64,000 bases of DNA from Montifringilla adamsi (Eukaryota; Chordata; Aves; Passeriformes; Passeridae): positions 490,822 to 554,821 of the forward strand of contig JAGGNK010006460.1 of NCBI GenBank assembly GCA_017590115.1, written 5' to 3'. A program made the translations under genes and the position numbers. Below the pieces are notes generated by a model. That model was not told the origin of the DNA. It worked only from the letters and a program-made list of their open reading frames with translations, and made no database searches. Shown here piece by piece: positions 55,512-64,000 of this stretch (positions are counted from its first letter, which is position 1; every line of letters begins with the position of its first letter).

Positions 55512-58500
55512 ATTTCCCTGGCAGCAGCAGGAGTGAAGGATGAGCATGCACAGGGTGACAGGCAGCTGCCAGCCTGGCTGTCCAGGGCATGGGGATCCCC
55601 AGCAGCCTGCAGGAGTCTCCCTGTGACCCATCCTTGGCCACCTCGTGCCGGGCCTTTCGGCTGAGGTTGTTCTGTTGCCGTTAGAGATGAAGAAGGCAAA
55701 GCCTGGGGGAGGCCTTGGGAAGGGGAGTGAGCTCTGAAACGTGCCCAGCCCTCACTGCTGAAACAGGAAACATCCCATCAGCATTTCAGTATTTATTTCT
55801 CTTTAACCTCCCAGCCCTGCTCACCTCCCTGCGCTGGAGGGGCAATTAAGCAGGGTTCCCATGGGAGCAGGGGGAGAGGGGAAGGAGAGGGGCACTGGAA
55901 GCAGAAAGCTTCCCCTCCCTGTGTCATTAGTATAAATTGTGTTTGTGCAAGTTATATTTTACGGCAGGCGTGTCAATTAGTGTGTGAAATTTAATAACCC
56001 AATTGAGCTTCCCTCGCTCAAAGCTAAATTGAAATCTGTTGCCTGTTTGGGAGAGGAAAGGGCTGTCATGGATGGGAGGCTGAGCTGGTGGGCCGGGTAA
56101 GGGCATTTTTCTTGTGGATTAAAAAGAGGGAATGGTTTTGTCATACTCAGCTTTGTTTGGAGAGGGAAGCTGATCTGATTTTTTAATTTCTTTTTTGAAG
56201 GTGATGACTTTTTGTAAGAAAATGCTTGGGAGGGAGAAGGGGAATCATGTTTATTTGATTACATTTGGTTTTGGTTCTAGTGGGGGGTAGATTTTACTGC
56301 TAATGACTGCAGCACTGAGGGTAGCTTTGGAGCAATCCCAGCACCTGGATCCTTGCCATGAGGAGGAGGAAGACAGATGCACCTCACCAGCACCTGTCCC
56401 ATGGCGAGGCAAGGGGTGTGATGAGTGTCTGCCCAGATCCCACCAGAGCACAAGCACCAAATCTGAAACTCACAGAGTTTAGGGCAGCAGGACCAATACT
56501 GAGAGCACAAAGTGATCAGACTCTGCCTGCAAAAGAGGCTGTAAAAACTCCTAAGCAGGGAGTTTGAGCAAATATATCAGTTATTGGCTTAATTTGCTTC
56601 AGGCTTAGGATGGATTGTGGTGACAATAGGCTTGGATGGTGGTACCAGCTGGCCCTACCCCGAACATGCTCTTTGTCTCCACCATTGTGATAAAAACATA
56701 TTCAGTACAACCATGAAAATCAGTGCTTTCACTAAAGGCAAAACTCCAGCAGCTGGAGACTGGAGGAAAACAGCAAAATTACTACACTTGCATGAGCTCA
56801 TCTCAGACTTTTATCCTCTCTCTAGTAACATTGGGTGTCTTTTGGTTTGGTTGTTTTTTTTTTTTTTTTCCCAAAACCCCCTGTCCCAAAATCACAGTGT
56901 TAATCCCTCTCACTGTCCAGGATGCCCCAAGAACCTCAGCTTCATTTTGAGGAGCTCCCTGCTCTCCCCTCTTCCCACACCTCCACATTACTCCTGCCCA
57001 ACAGCAATGTGGGGATTGCTGCACTTCCCCTCTCCTTATCCCAAAGGACAGCATCTGGCTGTGGAATGATCCCTTTGTGAGATGTTTCCCCCTCTCTGGC
57101 AGACATTCTCCAGCCAGGCTGCACTCCCAACCTCTCCTGGGCTGCTGGTCTCAGAGCTCTCCAAAGAGACCCATTATCCAGGAGAGGAATGTCCAGGACT
57201 GCTTGGCTTTCCTGGAGGAAAGAAACCCCAAGGTTCATTCCACCAAGGATCTTTCCACCAAGCCCTGCTGCAAATGGCCAGAAAGCTGGAATGAGGAGAG
57301 GAATGTTTATAAAATTGCTTTCATGGACACTGCACATGTGGTGGTGTGTTTGTAAATCAGTTCATGCCATTCCCTGAAATACATGGGCAATGTTCAGGAT
57401 ATTTAATGAAATAAAGATGTAATTGGCTTCAGCTTTTTAATGCTTTGGGAAACAGCATTACCCTGGTTTGAAGGGGACTCTTAAATAAGATTGAGTTACT
57501 GCATGGAGTAACCCACTGCAAAGATACAATCTGAGGAGGGAACCTGACCCTGCCAGGATTTCCTCTGTAGTGTGTTTGCATTGTATCAGCATCTAATCTG
57601 GAGCACACATCTACATTTCCCCAAGTCCCCAGAAAAGCAACCTCAGTATTCATTGAATGCTAAAAGAGAAGAAATTTGCTCCAGGAAGGAAATTTTAAAG
57701 CTATAATCTGCAGGGTCCAGTGCATGTTTTTAAAGCATCAGAAATACTAGAGGTCTCTCATGTCTTCCAAAAACCTTATGAAGAAGGACAAAATTCTGCA
57801 CAGCAAAGGCCTTTAGGGAGGATTGCAATGGGAAGAGAGGTTAAACATAAGATCTGGAATGCCAATGACCTGTACATGTTTTTCAGTGAACAGCAAATAC
57901 CACGAGAGGCTTCAGTGGCCCCCAGCAGTCGCAAGCAGCACTGCCCAGCAGACCCTGAGACCCCAAACCCACCCAGCTGCTCACTCCAGGGCCTTATCTT
58001 TTACCAACAAAGCTCAACTTCCAGAGGAAGGGCAATAAATATTCTAACAGGATACTGAGGAGGCTGGTGAGAATTCAGTGGGAGATGCAGAAAAGATCCC
58101 ACAGCCTGAGGTCACATCCCCAGCTGGGTGCTGGCTATGAACTACACAAATTTGTTTTAAGACACCCAAAATCAGCAAAAATATTGTGCAGCACAGCAGT
58201 TAGATACAACAGCACATTGCATTGTCCACTTCACAAACCTTCCAGCCTTCTACAAATAAAGACTAAAATTAAAGAGCTGAAAAACATGAATTTGAAACAT
58301 AGTGAAAGACAATTTGTGTTTTGTAGGCACAGGGGGGCCAGGTCTTTAAGGCTTTCACTGGACAGCCTTAAGTTTGACCCTATTCCAAGATACTCCGAGA
58401 TACTCACCATTACCTGGTGATCCAAACAGGCATGAGGACCTGGAGGACTTGAAGACCTCCTAGCCAGACCAGACTCTTCTCCATTTAGGAGCCACAGTTT

Positions 58501-59844
58501 TTTGAGAGAACCTTCAGGCTCCTGGCTGCAGAAATGCAATCTAGCACTGTGGCACCAGAGCAGTCTACTACGCAGAGAAGTATGTTGGCAAAAAATACTT
58601 CTTTTAAAAGAAATGTTCAGCCCTTTTTCAAGAGAGAAGGAAGCCTGAAATTTTTTCAGACAAAAATAAAAGCATCATATTTTTGTAGTATTTGGAAAGA
58701 GCTCCCCGGAGTCAAGGAAATGACAATAAAAATAAGAAGTATTGACAATGGAAAGAAGTGAGGAAGGCTGCACGAGACAGGGCCTGGGTCCAAGGGAAGG
58801 AGAGGCTGATGCACAGCCTTGGGAGAGGCTGCAGTTACTTGTCAGAAAACGAGGGCAGTTGTGAATTTTTAGGGTGTTTCACTGAGAGTTCTCCAGTTTG
58901 GAGAAGCACTGAACTTCCCCTGAACCCCTGGCCCAAGATGGAAGCAGCTCTCCTGCACCTGCAAAGCACAGGAGAGAAGCAGCATGTCCTTCTCTCCTTC
59001 TCTCCATCCCACTGAGCAGCTGAGTTCAGATTGCCTGACATGCCATTTATGACAGAAATAACCTGCCTTGGCACTGACACCTGAAATTCACTTAAGGTTC
59101 ATCCCATTGTTAATGACCAGATCAATAAAACTGAAGCCACAAGAAGAGCCCTTCCCATTCATCCTCCTGCCACCCCTCCTTCCCCAGCCACGCTGTCTCC
59201 CTCAGCCCTGCAAGGAGACTCATCCACCCCTGGGGCAGCTCCTTCATCCCCACAGCCCCTGACATCTCTCTGCCAAGCCCTGTGAGCTGAGTGACAAAGC
59301 TGGGAGCGGGATCAGCCACAGCCTGCCTCTAATCAGCCGTGGCCTCGCTGAGCCCTCCACGGCAGCGAGGTGACGGCGCTGCCAGACAAGGCTGATTCAC
59401 ATCGTTTTCCCATCAGTGAGTGAAATCTATCACCCCTAAGACAGACCTGTTATTGCTGCAAGCCACTCCAGCCTACCCAGTTAAAAACCCCTTGTAAAAG
59501 CTAAAAAGGACGTGGAGATATTTTATGGCAAATTAACTTTTAACGTGTTCTTTCCCTCCTTGTATTAAGATCACATGCACAGCTGACACTCCCGTGCTCC
59601 TCACCAGCTGCAAGGACAGCACTGGATGAGGGCTGGCAGCTCCCCCATGGCAGTGGGAGGGATTTAGGGTAATATGGGGAGATTAATTGCCCTCTCCTTT
59701 TGTTCATCTGCCTTGCTTGACTCCTGAGGAAGCCCAGGAGAGCTCATATTAGTTCCATGAGATGAACCTGCTCCAAGGACAAGTCCCTGCCCCATGGAAG
59801 GCAAAAGCATCCAAAGCCACACTGGATTTCTCTCTGCTCTGTTG
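55512..59844. other. Unique non-coding stretch with candidate element at 55925-56050 and poly-T at 56854
   Basis: The block at 55925-56050 (ATAAATTGTGTTTGTGCAAG, TGTCAATTAGTGTGTG, AATTTAATAACCCAATTGAG, GCTAAATTGAAATCTG) looks like conserved vertebrate non-coding DNA. A run of 16 T lies at 56854-56869, directly followed by CCCAAAACCCC. No gene is recognised. Confidence 0.4.
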
Positions 59845-60050
59845 ATCACAGAATAACAGAATGGTTTGGGTTGGGAGGGACCTCAAAGTTTCACCCCCCT
59901 GCCATGGCAGGGACACCTTCCACTGTCCCAGGTGCTCCCAGCCCTGTCCAGCCTGGCCTTGGGCACTGCCAGGGATCCAGGGGCAGCCCCAGCTGCTCTG
60001 GGCACCTGTGCCAGGGCTGCCCACCCTGCCAGGGAGTTGATACTGAAATC
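59845..60050 (-). mobile_element. CR1 LINE 3' end, about 205 bp
   Basis: The reverse-complement order of CR1 blocks: ATCACAGAATAACAGAATGG, TTTGGGTTGGGAGGGACCTC, CCTGCCATGGCAGGGACACC, TTCCACTGTCCCAGGTGCTC, CCTGGCCTTGGGCACTGCC, CAGCTGCTCTGGGCACCTGT, GCTGCCCACCCTGCCAGGGA. Well preserved in this core and 5'-truncated. It shares subfamily-type text with the copies at 1.8 and 54 kb. Confidence 0.96.
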
Positions 60051-63000
60051 CTTTAGCTCCTGCTAGACCCATGGCACATGTCACTGAAGGCACTCATCAA
60101 TTCAAACAAACTTCAGATCAGGTCTAGAGGGCACCCTGGAAATAAACCCAGCCCTACCAGTGCAGGCTTCCAGTCAGAGATGAGGGATTCCCTGCGACCT
60201 CCAGACTGCAGCAAGTTCTCATCTGCTGCCCACCCAAGAGATCTTGGAGTCCCATCCTCTAATTCTGGTTTCCTTTCTGTTCTGGAAGTGGTGTCTGGTC
60301 CTGTAGACATTTGGGCACTGATGGGCTGATAGGACATGGAGTTGTTTAAAGTATAGGGGGCATTTCAGTGGCGCCACAGACATCAGCAGTGTCTCAGCCA
60401 GGACTCATTCAAAGGCAGACAAGGCTCCTCTTCAGCAAAGCATTTCAGTTGTTTTTCCCTGAGGGAAATGTCTCACAAACACGAGGCAATGGGAAACTGT
60501 ATCTTTATCATCCAGGTCCATGCCTATTTTTATGAAATTTTTTCAACTCTGCTTTTTTTTTTTTTTTTTCCCAAAATTTCTCCTATACCTGTACCTTAAC
60601 AAAGCCAAAATCCGTGGCATTGAAGAGCAGCTAAGCTCTTCAATAATTCCAGAAAAATACCTTCACTACAGAACATGAGCATCCCATTACAGAGGCTGTG
60701 TGTGTGCACTGATTGATCCCCAGACTGGCATTTCAATTTATTTCCCACTGGACAACTCATTCATTATGGAGAAATAAGACCATTAAATGCATGATAGAGC
60801 ACAGGCATCAATAGATGAGGCTGGTGGTTACTTTATGTACCTATCTAAACAATAACTTGCAAATAAATCCATTTGTGATCACACAGGACCTTTAAAGAGG
60901 AATAAGGAGTAATTATTAAGCAGATATATATAAAAAAGATGGCTTGCCAGCATTACCACCCTGTGCAGACACACATATTTTGCTGTTGCAGCTGTGACTG
61001 CAGGGCAGAGGTGGGTCAGATGCTCAGATTGCAAACAAGCTGCCTCCAAACGTGCTCAGAGCCCCGTGGCCTCTCCCAGGTGTGTGCAGGTATGTGTGTG
61101 CACATGGGAGCAAGGTCTTATCTTCAGCAGCAGGGAAAGGTGCCAGAGGAGACCATGCAAGATATTTTTTCTCTACTCTTTTTTCTTTTTAACTGATTTC
61201 CCACCCAGCCAGGCTCTGGGATGAAGCAGGATGATCATGCTCCATAAAGGTTTTCTTTCTTTAATATATATCTTTGCCCCTCCTGCAGTGAATGAAGGAA
61301 AAGCAACAAAATGCCTGAGCACATCCATGGCAGTGAAAGGATCCCTAAACCGTGTCTTTCTCACCTGGTCGGGACATTTTGGCCCCTCCCCACCTTCTCC
61401 AGCCACTTTCTCTTCACTGTGATGTCCAGCAGGATCTCCTTGCCAGTCCTTGGCCTCCCAGTCCCTCTGGTTTTCGTTTTCTCACCTTCTCACTCTCAGT
61501 GGTGCTGGAGGCCACTGATGCTGGCTTTGACCCCCCCTCATGAAATGAGCATTTCAAAAATGAAGAGATACAAATAAAGGCTCCCAGATGGGACATAGAA
61601 ACACCAGGGGCAAAAGCTTTCTTTGAAACTGCTTTACAGATCAAACAAGTCTGGTCCTTTCCGTGCCCATTTCCAAGAACACTGAACAATCCCACAGCTG
61701 TTGAAATAATCCCATGTGAAGGTAAGGTCAGAATTCTGGTTTTTACTTTTAAATCAAAAAGAGTCTTCAAAAAAAAAAAAACCAAAAAAAACCACCCCAA
61801 ATCCCACCCAACAAACACCCAAACAAAATAAGCAGCTCAATTCCCCTTTGGCCATGTTCTTGGACCTCCAAGAAACCAATGTCAAACTAAATAGATGTGA
61901 CACAACTCAGCTGATTACCCTGAGCTCTAATTGAATGATAAGCCATGACTTTACAGCTGCTTGCTCCAAATCCCACATATTCCCTGTCTGGCAGAGGGTG
62001 ATTTACTGCAGGACACAGTGAGCTCCTGGGGGTGTGGGTGGGCTCTGGACCTTCCGGGGCTGTTCCAGGCTGAGGTGACATCCCAGGCCAAGTGACATCT
62101 CAGATGTGCAGGTTGGTGCTGCTGCTGCCTGAGGACAAATTGCAGAGCCACAACCAAGTGCCCTCAGGCACTGAGTTAAGTGAAACAGAGGGGAAACTCC
62201 TGGCACAGGAATGGCCAGGTTTGTCTCCATCCTCAGATAAATCAGTTCTCTGCTTTTCCTCACTGCAGGCACAGGCAGTTTGTGCAGCAGCTGCCTGAAA
62301 GGAAATTTACTGGACAATTAAAAGTGCTGACTTTCAAGCAGCGCTCTCGAGGTGGAGTTGAAAATTATTGGGTGTGAAATGCAAATAGATTTAACAGTTT
62401 TACTGCTATTTATATGACGTTCACCCATTCCCAGCTATTTTCCTCCCTTTTTTTTCACTCTGATTTTAAACGGTCCCAACTCTCACAGGTTTTAACAACC
62501 TTAGACACAGGCAGTGTAACCTGGAGCACCCTGCAAGGCTCAACAAACCCAGATCAGTGGTGTGTGCTGTGAGGGAGGGTGGGGGAAAGTAAAGTCTATC
62601 TCACTCCCTAACAAAATATTAATTTAGAATTAAGCTGATAATTACATTCAGCTTTGGGTCTGCCCCACAACCCTCTGAGGCAGTTCTCATTCAATCAGCT
62701 TTTGGCCAGTACCCAACAAACCTCCAGCTTCAATAATCACAAATTGACCAAACTAGCTGGTCTCCAGCTCTAGGAAAACCTTCCCTGAGGAGGGATGTGG
62801 GAAAGCCACAGCATGGCAGCGGGTCAGCTTCCAGAGGCATTTTGTTCCCAAGGGCATTCCCATGGAGCACCCACTTTCCCTGGTGTTCCCCTGAGGTTCA
62901 GTGTGATCTATCAGAGCTGGGATGGAGTTTTTATGAGGTTTAATTCCCTGCCTGATACATTAAATTAATGACCACAACAGGCCATGCCTTAATTAAAGAT

Positions 63001-64000
63001 CGACTGTTAAGATCAGTAAAGCAAGATAGTCTCAGGTTGGCCAGGCAGGGCCCTGGAAGAATTGTAAAGGAATGGGGAAAAGTGGAAAGCAGCGGGAGAA
63101 GGGAAGTGAAGCACCCCCCCAGAGCCTCCAGCACTGAGAATCAGGAGTGCCATGGCTTTTGGCTCACACCACTTCTTAATCAAGGGCAAGTATCTATTGC
63201 TCCTGTCCAGCTCCTCCTGAATCTCGCTTCATAAAAGGTGCCACTGAAATGTCTCCTACAGAGAGGGATTTTCTGAGCTACTTGGAATGGACCTTTTATA
63301 TCCATAATATCTGGTGCTGGAAGATTTACCACTGCTGGGGACAGTTATTTGCTGCTCAGACATTTCAGGTGGCTGTGTGAGGTCTGCAGTACCAAAAAAA
63401 CTCTATCTCAACCTCATTTGGAGCCAAATGTACACATTTGTTGTTTATACTAGTGCTTCTGTGCTTGTGACCTTCATTATCTTCTGCAAGGGGATCAACA
63501 ACCTCCCGTACCAGACTCTTCATCCCTATCTCATTTGGGAAATAATATTTGTTACTGTTTGAACATTCCCACGGCTGAATCCCACCCTCATGTTTGTGGG
63601 TGCAATATGTGCCATTAACATGTTCAGGTGGGCACAAACATCTGTCCATGCAGCTGCCCAGCTGTCCTGTCACCACTGCGGCCTCAGGTCTGCACAGTGA
63701 CCTCTAACAAATAGATTTACCTACATCAGAGTCTGTACAAAACTCACCCCTGTGCCTCCCTCTTCATGGAGACCTGTACTCCTTTTGCTGGATTTCTTTC
63801 CCATCTCTCTCTGGTGAGAAGGATTTGGCAGACAAATGTTCAAGTAGAACCATAAATTTAATTTGTCTTAACTAAATCTCACCAAAGGTCTCCCATACCA
63901 CCACACCTCCTCTGCCCTAACTGTCCCCCAGCTGTGAGGACATGAAATACTTTCACAGGTTTTACAGACAGCTGAACCAAAAGCAAAGTGCAAGAAACAC
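60051..64000. other. Unique non-coding stretch with low-complexity tracts
   Basis: No gene is supported up to the right edge. A run of 17 T at 60553-60569 is followed by CCCAAAATTTC. An A-rich then A/C-rich tract occupies 61769-61830. The segment 62590-62660 is AT-rich (CTAACAAAATATTAATTTAG). Open frames are short and mutually overlapping on both strands. Confidence 0.4.

Noticed and set aside
54919..55699. Minus-strand frames of about 240 codons with LQPAAEPTACSRTYS repeats
   Set aside because: Product of the 19/20-bp minisatellite. The alternating unit lengths shift the repeat phase, and two overlapping frames are equally open.
1..64000. tRNA, rRNA, snRNA, viral or endogenous retroviral genes
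   Set aside because: I looked for B-box-like GGTTCGA text, small nuclear RNA motifs, paired long terminal repeats and polymerase-type reading frames on both strands and saw none that held up.

Overview
The window looks like nuclear DNA of a bird, most likely a songbird. The main evidence is eight dispersed fragments that read as the 3' end of the avian CR1 LINE. Most carry the family's terminal signature (an 8-bp ATTCTATG-like repeat beside GGTTTGGGTTGGA, or its complement) and internal text such as CCATGGCAGGGACAC and CAGCTGCTCTGGGC. The rest is ordinary vertebrate-type non-coding sequence: CpG-poor, with homopolymer and microsatellite tracts and no compact gene organisation. There are no operons, ribosome-binding sites, phage genes or bacterial genes.

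I find no protein-coding gene, tRNA or rRNA that I can support. The longest open frames are of two kinds: read-through of stop-free minisatellites (20.2-21.5, 36.3-37.4 and 54.9-55.7 kb), or isolated frames of up to about 236 codons with no recognisable domain or exon structure. The window is therefore probably intergenic or lies inside a large intron. One 24-nt segment at 52.37 kb has near-ideal splice sites and is the only exon candidate I raise, at low confidence.

Layout. 0-2 kb: a CR1 end cut by the window edge, a CpG-rich duplicated block, and a second CR1. 2-19 kb: mostly unique sequence with a few CR1 tails, a TA/CA microsatellite and a T-rich tract. 19-22 kb: a minisatellite cluster with a 4-copy 22-23-bp repeat, a nearly 40-copy 24-bp array of almost perfect uniformity, a degenerate 18-bp array and a 10-copy 21-bp array. 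23.1-23.4 kb: a recent 160-bp tandem duplication. 24-36 kb: unique sequence, some of it AT-rich and resembling conserved non-coding elements. 36.8-37.3 kb: a 21-bp minisatellite with a 63-bp higher-order period. 37-53 kb: unique sequence, one CR1, poly-A tracts, an ATT microsatellite and several enhancer-like AT-rich stretches. 53.2 kb: a perfect 19-bp inverted repeat. 54-60 kb: a CR1, a 19/20-bp minisatellite, and another CR1. 60-64 kb: unique sequence.

No genes are seen to work together here. The notable biology is repeat biology: four sizeable minisatellites in different stages of homogenisation, local segmental duplications and dead CR1 copies, set in candidate regulatory DNA. I did not find a convincing new multi-gene system. 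All family and regulatory assignments come from reading the sequence, without database or alignment support.
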